Positions 23,349 to 31,606 of a stretch of DNA of 47,246 nt are shown here, in pieces (within the stretch, counting starts at the first letter, position 1; the number at the start of each line of letters is the position of its first letter). Below the pieces are notes generated by a model. That model worked only from the letters and a program-made list of their open reading frames with translations. It was not told the origin of the DNA and did not search any database. Source of the DNA: Nocardia xishanensis NBRC 101358 (GTDB lineage Bacteria > Actinomycetota > Actinomycetes > Mycobacteriales > Mycobacteriaceae); NCBI RefSeq assembly GCF_001613365.1, contig NZ_BDCF01000060.1, positions 1-47,246 of the forward strand, written 5' to 3'. The translations under genes and the position numbers were made by a program.

Positions 23349-25660
23349 TGCGGACCCGGCGGCGGATCCTGGTCCGCGGCGTGGTGCAGGGCGTCGGCTT
23401 CCGGCCGTTCGTCTATACGACGGCGGCCGAGCTGTCGCTGACCGGCCGCGTGTCCAACGACAGCTCCGGGGTCGTCATCGAGGTCGAGGGCGCCGCCAGA
23501 GAGCTGGACGAGTTCGAGCGCCGTGTCCGCTGTCAACCGCCGCCGCTGGCCGTCGTCGAATCCCTCGAATCGACCGAGACCCCGGTGCGCGGCGGCACCG
23601 GATTCCACATCGCCGACACCACCCGCGACGGCGGTGGGCGCACGCTGGCCTCACCGGATGTGGCGATCTGCGCCGAGTGCGCCGACGAACTCCGGGATCC
23701 GGCCAACCGCCGTTACCGGCACCCGTTCGTCAACTGCACCAATTGCGGCCCCCGGTTCACCATCATCGCGAGCCTGCCCTACGACCGCGACCGGACCTCG
23801 ATGGCCGAGTTCCCCATGTGCGACGCGTGCGCCCGCGAGTACGCCGATCCCGCCGATCGTCGCTTCCACGCGCAGCCGATCGCCTGTCCGGACTGCGGCC
23901 CGACCCTCGGCTACACCGGTCCCGGCGAGGGCGATCCGGTCTCGGCGGCACGAGAGTTGTTGCGCCGCGGTGGAATTCTCGCCGTCAAAGGCATCGGTGG
24001 TTATCACCTGGCCTGCGACGCGGCGAACGAGGGCGCCGTCGCCGAGCTGCGTCGCCGGAAACGGCGCGGTGACAAACCGTTCGCGCTCATGGCGCCGGAC
24101 TTGGCGACCGCGCGTGCGATCGTCGAGGTCGACGACGCCGCCGCCGACCTGCTGACCAGCCCCGCCCGGCCGATCGTCTTGCTGCCGCGGCGCAGGGACG
24201 ACTCGAAATCGACTGTCTCCGAGGAATTTCCAGCCCCGTCGCCCTCGGTGGCCCCGCGCAATCCCGATCTCGGCGTGATGCTCGCGTACGCACCGCTGCA
24301 TCTGCTGTTGTTCGGGCTGCCGGGCGATCCACCTGGCCCGCGGGCGCTGGTCATGACCTCGGGAAACCTAGGCGGCGAACCGATCTGCTACGACGACGCC
24401 GACGCGCGCGAGCGCCTGGCCTGCCTCGCCGACGCGTGGCTGTCGCACAACCGGCGCATCGTGGTCCCCTGTGACGATTCGGTGGTGCGGCTGGTCGACG
24501 GCGTCGAACTGCCGGTGCGCCGCTCGCGCGGATACGCGCCCCTACCGCTGGCGTTGCCCGCGCCGATGCCGCCGACGCTCGCGGTCGGCGCCGATCTGAA
24601 GAACACCTGCGCGGTGGCCGACGGACGCTACGCCTGGCTGAGCCAGCACATCGGCGACATGGACGATCTGGCGACGCTGCGCGCGTTCACCGAGGCCGAG
24701 CGGCATCTCGAGGAGCTCACCGCCGTGCGCCCGGTCCAGCTGGCCGCCGACGCCCATCCCCGGTATCGGTCCACCGCGTGGGCCGAGCAGCACGCAGACG
24801 GGCGTCCGATCCGGACGGTGCAGCACCATCACGCCCACATCGCAGCGGTGATGGGCGAGAACGGTCTCGACCCCGCCGCGACGGTGCTCGGAATCGCGTT
24901 CGACGGCACCGGTTTCGGACCGGACGGGGCGATCTGGGGCGCCGAGGTCCTCGCGGCCGGGTACAAGGGCTACCGGCGGCTCGCGCATCTGCGCTACGTG
25001 CCCCTCGCCGGTGGCGACCTGAGCGTCCGGCGGCCCTACCGCATGGCGCTGGCGCACCTGCGCGCCGCTGGCATCGACTGGACCGAGGACATCCCCTCCG
25101 TCCTGGCCTGCCCGGCCGGGGAGCGCAAGGTGCTGGCGCATCAGCTGGACACCGGTTTCGGCTGTGTCCCTACCTCGAGTATGGGCAGGCTCTTCGACGC
25201 GGTCTCCTCACTGGCCGGTGTGCGCCACGAGGTGGACTACGAGGCCCAAGCGGCGATCGAGTTGGAGGGCCTGTCCCGCGGTGCGGATGCAGGGACGGGA
25301 CGCTACGAGTTCGCCGTCCCGGCGGGCAAGGCCGCGCGCGGTCGCGGCGTCGCCGCGATCGACCCCGCCCCGGTGATCGCCGCAGTCGTGGCCGATGTGC
25401 GGGCCGGGGTCCCCGCCGAGATCGTCGGCGCGCGCTTCCACGCGGCGGTCGCGCGCCTGATTCTGGCCCTCGCCGTCGAATACGGCACCGCGTCCACGCC
25501 GGTCGCCCTGTCCGGCGGGGTGTTCCAGAACGCACTGCTGTTCTCTGCGGCTCGGAAGTTGCTGCGGGAGAAGGGCTTTCAAGTCTTGTGCCATCGCAGG
25601 CTGCCGCCGAACGACGGCGGCCTCGCGTTCGGCCAGCTACTCGCCATCGGAGCGGGATGA
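23348..25660 (+). CDS. hypF: Carbamoyltransferase HypF
   Basis: A 770-residue HypF, full length. It converts carbamoyl phosphate to a thiocarboxamide on HypE, the source of the CN ligands. Domains in order: acylphosphatase (about 5-90, VRGVVQGVGFRPFVY), two zinc fingers (CAEC...CTNCGPRF and CDAC...CPDCGP), a YrdC-like domain (about 200-380, GGILAVKGIGGYHLACDA) and a Kae1-like carbamoyltransferase domain (QHHHAHIAAVMGENG, AFDGTGFGPDG, ALSGGVFQN). ATG 23348 overlaps the hypC1 stop. All catalytic modules are intact. Confidence 0.96.
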   Translation: MRTRRRILVRGVVQGVGFRPFVYTTAAELSLTGRVSNDSSGVVIEVEGAARELDEFERRVRCQPPPLAVVESLESTETPVRGGTGFHIADTTRDGGGRTLASPDVAICAECADELRDPANRRYRHPFVNCTNCGPRFTIIASLPYDRDRTSMAEFPMCDACAREYADPADRRFHAQPIACPDCGPTLGYTGPGEGDPVSAARELLRRGGILAVKGIGGYHLACDAANEGAVAELRRRKRRGDKPFALMAPDLATARAIVEVDDAAADLLTSPARPIVLLPRRRDDSKSTVSEEFPAPSPSVAPRNPDLGVMLAYAPLHLLLFGLPGDPPGPRALVMTSGNLGGEPICYDDADARERLACLADAWLSHNRRIVVPCDDSVVRLVDGVELPVRRSRGYAPLPLALPAPMPPTLAVGADLKNTCAVADGRYAWLSQHIGDMDDLATLRAFTEAERHLEELTAVRPVQLAADAHPRYRSTAWAEQHADGRPIRTVQHHHAHIAAVMGENGLDPAATVLGIAFDGTGFGPDGAIWGAEVLAAGYKGYRRLAHLRYVPLAGGDLSVRRPYRMALAHLRAAGIDWTEDIPSVLACPAGERKVLAHQLDTGFGCVPTSSMGRLFDAVSSLAGVRHEVDYEAQAAIELEGLSRGADAGTGRYEFAVPAGKAARGRGVAAIDPAPVIAAVVADVRAGVPAEIVGARFHAAVARLILALAVEYGTASTPVALSGGVFQNALLFSAARKLLREKGFQVLCHRRLPPNDGGLAFGQLLAIGAG

Positions 25661-25678
25661 GCGAAAGGAGAAGCGACG

Positions 25679-26005
25679 ATGTGCTTGGCGGTCCCCGGAA
25701 AGGTGCTCAGCCTGCACGAGCGGGACGGCACGTTGATGTCGGTCGTCGACTTCGGCGGCGTGCACAAAGACGTGTGCCTGCAATACATCCCGGACGCGGC
25801 GGTCGGTGACTATGTCGTCGTCCACGTCGGATTCGCGATCCAGCGCCTGGACGAGCAGTCCGCGCTGCAGACCCTGGCCGAATTCGAACGCCTCGGGGTG
25901 CTCAACGAGGAGTTCGGCGACGGTTTCGCCATCGCGGCGAAACAGGCGGGAGTCGAGAATCCCGAAACGACCCAACAGCGAGACGATCCGGAGGTGACGT
26001 CGTGA
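25679..26005 (+). CDS. hypC: Hydrogenase chaperone HypC, second copy
   Basis: A 108-residue HypC paralogue starting MCLAVPGKVLSL, with Cys2 kept. The core VCLQYIPDAAVGDYVVVHVGFAI is typical. It has a C-terminal extension of about 25 residues (AIAAKQAGVENPETTQQRDDPEV) that the first copy lacks. GAAAGGAG at 25664-25671 precedes ATG 25679. It overlaps hypD by 4 bases (GTGA), so HypC2 is the likelier partner of HypD, while HypC1 may be the large-subunit chaperone. That division of labour is an inference. Confidence 0.95.
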   Translation: MCLAVPGKVLSLHERDGTLMSVVDFGGVHKDVCLQYIPDAAVGDYVVVHVGFAIQRLDEQSALQTLAEFERLGVLNEEFGDGFAIAAKQAGVENPETTQQRDDPEVTS

Positions 26006-27114
26006 AGTATCTCGACGAATTCAGCGATCCCCAGCTCGCCCGAGGCCTGCTCGACCGGATCCGCGCGGTGACGACCAGGCGCTGGTCGATCATGGAGGTC
26101 TGTGGCGGACAGACGCATTCGATCATCCGGCACGGCATCGATCAGCTGCTGCCCGATCAGATCGAGATGATTCACGGTCCCGGCTGCCCGGTGTGCGTCA
26201 CGCCGCTCGAGGTGATCGACAAGGCGCTCGAGATCGCCGCGCGACCCGACGTGATCTTCTGCTCGTTCGGCGACATGCTGCGGGTGCCCGGCAGTGCCAA
26301 GGACCTGTTCCGGGTCAAGAGCGAAGGCGGCGACGTGCGCGTGGTCTACTCACCGCTCGACGCGCTCGAACTGGCTCGGGCCAACCCGGACCGGCAGGTG
26401 GTGTTCTTCGGCATCGGGTTCGAGACCACCGCGCCGGCCAACGCCATGACCGTGTATCAGGCCAAACGCCTCGGGGTATCGAACTTCTCGCTGCTGGTCT
26501 CGCACGTGCTCGTGCCCCCGGCCATCGCCGCGATCATGGAATCGCCCACCTGCCGGGTGCAGGCGTTCCTCGCCGCCGGTCACGTGTGCACCGTGATGGG
26601 CACCGGTGAGTACCCACCGCTGGCCGAGAAGTATCGAGTTCCGGTGGTGGTCACCGGTTTCGAACCGCTCGACATCCTGGAAGGCATCCGCCGGACGGTG
26701 ATCCAGCTGGAGTCCGGGCGGCACGAGGTGGAGAACGCCTACCCGCGTGCGGTGGCCGCGGCGGGCAACCCGGCCGCCAAGGCGATGCTCGAGGACGTGT
26801 TCGAGCGCACCGACCGTGCCTGGCGCGGCATCGGCGTCATTCCGGGCAGCGGCTGGCGGCTGTCCGAGCGCTACCGTGAGTACGACGCCGAGCAGCGGTT
26901 CGCCGTCGACGACCTGCACACCGAGGAATCCTCGATATGCCGGTCCGGCGAGGTGTTGCAGGGCTTGATCAAACCGCACGAGTGCGCCGCCTTCGGCAAG
27001 CAGTGCACACCCCGGAATCCCTTGGGCGCCACTATGGTCTCGTCCGAGGGCGCGTGCGCCGCCTACTACCTGTACCGGCGGCTCGACCTGCCAGCGGAGG
27101 TCGCTCATGCTTGA
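26002..27114 (+). CDS. hypD: Hydrogenase Fe-ligand assembly protein HypD
   Basis: A 370-residue iron-sulfur protein, the scaffold on which the Fe(CN)2CO group is built with HypC and HypE. Conserved motifs: MEVCGGQTHSIIRHG, GPGCPVCVTP and GFETTAPANA. The C-terminal cluster region has CRSGEVLQGLIKPHEC, then CTPRNPLGATMVSSEGAC. GTG 26002 overlaps the hypC2 stop. Full length and intact. Confidence 0.97.
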   Translation: MKYLDEFSDPQLARGLLDRIRAVTTRRWSIMEVCGGQTHSIIRHGIDQLLPDQIEMIHGPGCPVCVTPLEVIDKALEIAARPDVIFCSFGDMLRVPGSAKDLFRVKSEGGDVRVVYSPLDALELARANPDRQVVFFGIGFETTAPANAMTVYQAKRLGVSNFSLLVSHVLVPPAIAAIMESPTCRVQAFLAAGHVCTVMGTGEYPPLAEKYRVPVVVTGFEPLDILEGIRRTVIQLESGRHEVENAYPRAVAAAGNPAAKAMLEDVFERTDRAWRGIGVIPGSGWRLSERYREYDAEQRFAVDDLHTEESSICRSGEVLQGLIKPHECAAFGKQCTPRNPLGATMVSSEGACAAYYLYRRLDLPAEVAHA

Positions 27115-28183
27115 CGAGACCGGACCGCCCGCGGCCATCGACATGGACGGCTGGGTCTGCCCGATGCCGCTGCGGGATTCGCCCAACATCGTGATGGGCC
27201 ACGGCGGGGGCGGCGCGATGTCGGGCGAGCTGATCGAGCATCTGTTCCTGCCCGCGTTCGGATCGGCGGCCGAGGCCGGGTTCGGCGATTCGGCGGTCGT
27301 GACGCTCGGCGGCGCCCGGCTGGCGTTCACCACCGACTCGTTCGTGGTGAAGCCGATGGAGTTCCCCGGCGGTTCGATCGGCGAGCTCGCCGTCAACGGC
27401 ACCGTCAACGATCTGGCGATGGCGGGCGCCCGCCCGATGGTGCTGTCGACGGCGTTCATTCTCGAGGAGGGCACCGCACTGGCCGATATCGCGCGCATCG
27501 CGGCGTCCATGGGCACCGCAGCCCTCGGAGCGGGCGTCAAGCTGGTCACCGGCGACACCAAGGTCGTCGACGCCGGTCACGGCGACGGCATCTACGTCAA
27601 CACCGCGGGCATCGGGCTGATCGACGACGGAGTCGACATCCGCCCGCAGCGCGCACGGGCCGGTGACGCGGTCCTGGTCAGCGGGGAGATCGGCTTGCAC
27701 GGTGTTGCGGTGCTGAGCTGTCGCGAGGGCTTGGAATTCGGGACAACGGTGTGCAGCGACACCGCGCCGCTGCACGGTCTGGTCGCGGCGATGCTGGCGA
27801 CCGGGGCCGATGTGCACGTGCTGCGGGATCCGACGCGGGGCGGGGTGGCCGCGACGCTGAACGAGATAGCGGGAGTGGCGCAGGTCGGCATCTCGTTGGA
27901 CGAGCGGAAGATCCCGGTCTCCCCGCAGGTTCGCGATGCCTGCGGACTCCTCGGGCTCGATCCGCTGTACGTCGCGAACGAGGGCAAATTGATCGCCTTC
28001 GTCCCGCAGGAGGATGCCGAGCGGGTCCTCGCGGCCATGCGCGAGCATCCGCTGGGCGGCCACGCCGAGGCGATCGGGGTCTGCGTGACCGAGCACCCCG
28101 GCATGGTGGTAGCCCGCACGGCACTGGGCGGCACCCGCGTGGTCGACCTGCCCGCGGGCGAGCAACTGCCGCGAATCTGTTGA
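27107..28183 (+). CDS. hypE: Carbamoyl dehydratase HypE
   Basis: A 358-residue HypE, which dehydrates the thiocarboxamide made by HypF to the thiocyanate that supplies CN. It ends PRIC, so the required C-terminal cysteine is present. The PurM-like ATP-binding features are MGHGGGGAMSGELI, TTDSFVVKP, NGTVNDLAMAGARP and GDTKVVD. DPTRGGVAATLNEIA lies in the second domain. ATG 27107 overlaps hypD by 8 bases. Full length and intact. Confidence 0.97.
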   Translation: MLDETGPPAAIDMDGWVCPMPLRDSPNIVMGHGGGGAMSGELIEHLFLPAFGSAAEAGFGDSAVVTLGGARLAFTTDSFVVKPMEFPGGSIGELAVNGTVNDLAMAGARPMVLSTAFILEEGTALADIARIAASMGTAALGAGVKLVTGDTKVVDAGHGDGIYVNTAGIGLIDDGVDIRPQRARAGDAVLVSGEIGLHGVAVLSCREGLEFGTTVCSDTAPLHGLVAAMLATGADVHVLRDPTRGGVAATLNEIAGVAQVGISLDERKIPVSPQVRDACGLLGLDPLYVANEGKLIAFVPQEDAERVLAAMREHPLGGHAEAIGVCVTEHPGMVVARTALGGTRVVDLPAGEQLPRIC

Positions 28184-28184
28184 C

Positions 28185-28964
28185 ATGGGCCATGATTCGG
28201 CATCGGTAACCGAGACGACGGAAGGCGGCGCGGGCGGCATCGACGGTACCGAGATGTTCGCCCGATACGCTCACGCGCCCAACGCGCTCGGCTATTGTGG
28301 CCCCGCCGAGAGCGCGCCGATGGCCACCCTGCCGCCCGCGGCGGTCAGGGCGATGGCGCGCCAGTTCTCGGGCGCATGGCCATACCTTCGGGTCATGTCC
28401 CGGCTGACCGGAATCGACGACCCGCTGGACCACAGGCTCGTCGAATCCTATTGGCTCGGAGGCGGAATCGGCGCACGCCTGGATCCGGCGGAGTTCCTCG
28501 CGGAACTCCTGGCCGTCATCGGACCGGTCGCCGGTCACTACTGGGCGCACCTGACGCCGGACCTGGCATCCGAAGCCGCCGCCAACCATTGCTTCCATGT
28601 CTTCGGCGTCTATCCGTGGACCCGGCTGCTCGGGCGAGGAAACGACGAACATCCCGTGCGCGTGCTCGACAACTGCCGCATCACTTGGGGAGCGGTCGTG
28701 AGCCGGACGGAGAACGAACTCACGGTGCTGGCACGTCGGCTGGAATGGGACGGACATCGGCTCGAGCTGACCGCGCCGGCACCACGACAGATCCCGGTGT
28801 GGGTCGACGGCTACTCCCCCGCGCCGGAGGTGGACGCGCGCGATCTCGTCGCCCTGCACTGGGATCGGCTGTGCGGACCGCTGGCACCGGAGCAGGTCCA
28901 CGATCTCGCCGACAGCACGGCTCGCCAGCTGAGCGTGACGAACGACAGGCTGTCCCGAAAGTAG
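28185..28964 (+). CDS. DUF6390 family hydrogenase-associated protein
   Basis: A 259-residue protein I recognise as DUF6390 from the landmarks FARYAHAPNALGYCGPAES, AWPYLRVMSRLTG, VESYWLGGGI, HVFGVYPWTRLLG, VRVLDNCRITWG and ALHWDRLCG. Related proteins are encoded beside actinobacterial hyp genes, and no activity is known. There is no signal peptide or membrane helix. The CGP and NHCFHVF segments hold conserved-looking Cys and His. ATG 28185 lies 1 base after the hypE stop, so it is part of the operon. A role in maturation or quality control is an inference from position. Confidence 0.8.
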   Translation: MGHDSASVTETTEGGAGGIDGTEMFARYAHAPNALGYCGPAESAPMATLPPAAVRAMARQFSGAWPYLRVMSRLTGIDDPLDHRLVESYWLGGGIGARLDPAEFLAELLAVIGPVAGHYWAHLTPDLASEAAANHCFHVFGVYPWTRLLGRGNDEHPVRVLDNCRITWGAVVSRTENELTVLARRLEWDGHRLELTAPAPRQIPVWVDGYSPAPEVDARDLVALHWDRLCGPLAPEQVHDLADSTARQLSVTNDRLSRK

Positions 28965-28974
28965 CGGCGCCGCG

Positions 28975-30132
28975 ATGACTCCCGGACGATCCCGCCTCGA
29001 CGTCGTGCGCCACGCGCTGACCCGTTCCGAATGGTTCGGCGTGGCAGGGATGTTCACCGTCATCGCGGCCTTGCACGTGATCGGCTGGCTCACCCTGATC
29101 GCCTTCGTCGTCCCGCGCAATCTCGACGTGGGAGGGCAGACACTGGGGCTCGGCGTAGGACTGACCGCCTACGCGCTCGGCTTGCGCCACGCCTTCGACG
29201 CCGATCACATCGCCGCGATCGACAACACCACCCGCAAGCTGATGAGCGACGGACAGCGCCCGCTCTCGGTGGGATTCTTCTTCTCCCTCGGCCATTCGAC
29301 GGTCGTCTTCGGCCTCGCTTTCCTGCTGTCGATCGGCATCAGGGCGATCGCGGGCCCCGTCGCGGACGAGTCCTCCGGCCTCCAGCACTACACCGGGCTG
29401 TTCGGCACCACCGTCTCCGGCACGTTCCTCTACCTCATCGCCATCCTCAACATCGCCGTGCTGATCGGCATCGTCCGTGTCTTCCGGCGCGCCCGAGCCG
29501 GAGAATACGACGCGGCCGAACTCGAAAACCAGCTCGGCAAACGGGGGTTCATGAATCGCTTGCTCGGACCGGTGCTGAAGACGATCACCGAGCCGTGGCA
29601 GATGTACCCGATAGGTCTGCTGTTCGGAGTCGGATTCGACACCGCGACCGAGGTGGCGCTGCTGGTGCTCGCAGGAACGAGCGCCGCGGCCGGGCTGCCG
29701 TGGTACGCGATCCTGTGCTTGCCGATCTTGTTCGCGGCCGGAATGAGTCTGCTGGACACCGTGGACGGGACGTTCATGAACTTCGCCTACGGCTGGGCCT
29801 TCGCCCAACCCGTCCGCAAGGTCTACTACAACATCACCGTCACCGCGCTGTCGGTGACCGTGGCGCTGCTCGTCGGCACCGCCGAACTGCTCGGCCTGCT
29901 CGCCGGACAACTCGGCTGGTCCGGCGGTTTCTGGGACTGGATCACCGGACTCGACCTCACCGTGCTCGGCTACGTCGTGGTCGCGCTGTTCGTCGTCACC
30001 TGGGCGGCGGCGCTGCTGGTGTGGCGCTACGGACGCATCGAGCAGCGGTGGGCGATTCGTCCGTCCGCCTCCGCCCCCCGCGTGACCTGCCCCGTCACGC
30101 GTGAGCCGACATCGCCTCCGCCGGCGCGATGA
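28975..30132 (+). CDS. nicT: NiCoT-family nickel/cobalt transporter
   Basis: A 385-residue inner-membrane transporter of the HoxN/NicT family, about eight transmembrane helices. The metal-selectivity signature RHAFDADHIAAIDN lies at 71-84. The other family motifs are FFFSLGHSTVVF (about 101-112), LLFGVGFDTATEVAL and GMSLLDTVDGTFMNFAY. It starts 10 bases after the DUF6390 gene and should supply nickel to the hydrogenase, closing the locus. The ribosome binding site is weak. Metal preference (Ni versus Co) cannot be read with certainty, but the context says nickel. Confidence 0.95.
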   Translation: MTPGRSRLDVVRHALTRSEWFGVAGMFTVIAALHVIGWLTLIAFVVPRNLDVGGQTLGLGVGLTAYALGLRHAFDADHIAAIDNTTRKLMSDGQRPLSVGFFFSLGHSTVVFGLAFLLSIGIRAIAGPVADESSGLQHYTGLFGTTVSGTFLYLIAILNIAVLIGIVRVFRRARAGEYDAAELENQLGKRGFMNRLLGPVLKTITEPWQMYPIGLLFGVGFDTATEVALLVLAGTSAAAGLPWYAILCLPILFAAGMSLLDTVDGTFMNFAYGWAFAQPVRKVYYNITVTALSVTVALLVGTAELLGLLAGQLGWSGGFWDWITGLDLTVLGYVVVALFVVTWAAALLVWRYGRIEQRWAIRPSASAPRVTCPVTREPTSPPPAR

Positions 30133-30145
30133 CACCCTCGGGAAA

Positions 30146-30163
30146 CGAGTAGTCGGCTACTCG
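30146..30163. terminator. Hairpin after nicT
   Basis: CGAGTAG (30146-30152) and CTACTCG (30157-30163) are perfect arms around TCGG, 13 bases after the nicT stop. There is no T tract. It is a plausible end to the hydrogenase transcript, or an operator for the following subtilase gene (start 30233). Confidence 0.45.
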
Positions 30164-30232
30164 CGCCTTCCGCACCGGCACGGACCAGGCTTTTCGTCAT
30201 CGACAACCCTCTCGCCCACTCGGGGAGCCATC

Positions 30233-31441
30233 ATGACCGAGCCAAAAGCGCATCTTCTCGCGAAAGAGAAGCTCGTCGTTCTCCGTGCGCCCGCACGCTC
30301 CGTGCTGCGCGACCTGAACGCGGGCGTGGCAGCGACACCCATGGACGCCGGAGCCGATATCACGATCGATGTCGAGGAAGGCGCGAGCGGTGAGCGGCTG
30401 CGCACGATCGTCAACGATCCGACCGTGATCGGCTTCTGCCCCGCGATGCCCATGAAGCTCGTCGAACCGACCGAACGGGCGGCGGGCGAAACTGCCGAGG
30501 CAGGCAAGGCGACCTGGGGCGTGACCGCAGTCGGCGCCACCACCTCACCCTTCACCGGCGCGGGCATCACGGTGGCTGTACTCGACACGGGCATCGATTC
30601 GTCGCATCCGGCCTTCTCCGGCGTCGATTTGATCACCAGAGACTTCACCAGCGGCGGCAGCGCGGACGACAAGGAGGGCCACGGCACGCACTGTGCGGGA
30701 ACGATTTTCGGCCGAGATGTGGACGGTCTGCGGATCGGCGTCGCCAAAGGCGTCACCAGGGCGCTGATCGGCAAGGTGCTCGGCCCGGACGGCGGCGGAA
30801 GCGACCTGCTCGCCGACGCGATGATCTGGGCGCGGGACAACGGCGCACACGTGATCTCGATGTCGCTGGGCATAGACTTCCCCGGGTTCGTCGACAAGCT
30901 GGTCAAACTTCGCGGTGTGTCGATACCGGTGGCCACATCGGCAGCGCTCGACGCGTACACGGCGAATGTGAAGCTCTTCGAGAAGCTGATCGAGTTCCTC
31001 AACGCCGGTGTCGGGCAGCCGATGGTGGTCGCCGCCACCGGAAACGAGAGCGGCAGGGACAAGCAGCCGCCGTTCGAGATCAGTGTCGCACCGCCCGCCG
31101 CGGCGGCAGGAATCATCGCGGTCGGCGCACTCGGCGGCTCCCCCGGCCGTCTCACCGTCGCGCCCTTCTCCAACACGCGAGCGACGGTGTCCGCCCCGGG
31201 AGTCCGGGTGGTCAGCGCCGGAATCGGCGGTGGTATGGCGACGATGAGCGGTACCAGCATGGCCACTCCGCACGCGGCGGGCGTCGCCGCGCTGTGGGCG
31301 GAGAAGCTCACCGCTCAGCGGCAACTCACGCCGATCATGTTGCAGGCGAAGCTGATCGGCGACGCCCGTTGCGACGACCTGGCTCCCGATACCGATCCGG
31401 CCGACGTCGGCGCCGGACTGGTGCACGCACCGCAGGCATAG
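30233..31441 (+). CDS. Subtilisin-like serine protease (S8), no signal peptide
   Basis: A 402-residue peptidase S8. The triad is Asp118 (VAVLDTGID), His150 (GHGTHCAGT) and Ser342 (GTSMATPHAAG), with the oxyanion Asn271 in ATGNES. Residues 1-100 are a pro- or accessory region. No signal peptide is visible, so it is either intracellular or exported in a non-classical way. ATG 30233 has GGGGAG at 30221-30226. It follows the hydrogenase locus after a hairpin and converges on a secreted lipase. A link to the hydrogenase is not supported beyond proximity. Confidence 0.93.
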   Translation: MTEPKAHLLAKEKLVVLRAPARSVLRDLNAGVAATPMDAGADITIDVEEGASGERLRTIVNDPTVIGFCPAMPMKLVEPTERAAGETAEAGKATWGVTAVGATTSPFTGAGITVAVLDTGIDSSHPAFSGVDLITRDFTSGGSADDKEGHGTHCAGTIFGRDVDGLRIGVAKGVTRALIGKVLGPDGGGSDLLADAMIWARDNGAHVISMSLGIDFPGFVDKLVKLRGVSIPVATSAALDAYTANVKLFEKLIEFLNAGVGQPMVVAATGNESGRDKQPPFEISVAPPAAAAGIIAVGALGGSPGRLTVAPFSNTRATVSAPGVRVVSAGIGGGMATMSGTSMATPHAAGVAALWAEKLTAQRQLTPIMLQAKLIGDARCDDLAPDTDPADVGAGLVHAPQA

Positions 31442-31516
31442 CCCGCACGGTGCCGCGCCGGGGGAGATCGTCGTGCCGAACACGGCCGGGGACGCCCGGA
31501 TCGCGGACAGCCGAAA

Positions 31517-31557
31517 GCCCACCGAGCGCCGGTGCGTGCGTTACCGGCTCGGTGGGC
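31517..31557. terminator. Bidirectional terminator between subtilase and lipase
   Basis: GCCCACCGAGC (31517-31527) and GCTCGGTGGGC (31547-31557) are perfect 11-bp arms, with further CCGG/ACCGG pairing inside. It lies between two convergent genes and can serve both. Confidence 0.8.
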
Positions 31558-31606
31558 GCGGCGGCGGGCGGCCGGTCGGGCTACCGATCGCCCGCCGGTC
31601 GTCAGA

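Noticed and set aside
28720..30135. Minus-strand frame (471 aa) opposite nicT
   Set aside because: Glu/Gly/Arg-rich shadow; the NicT motifs are on the plus strand.
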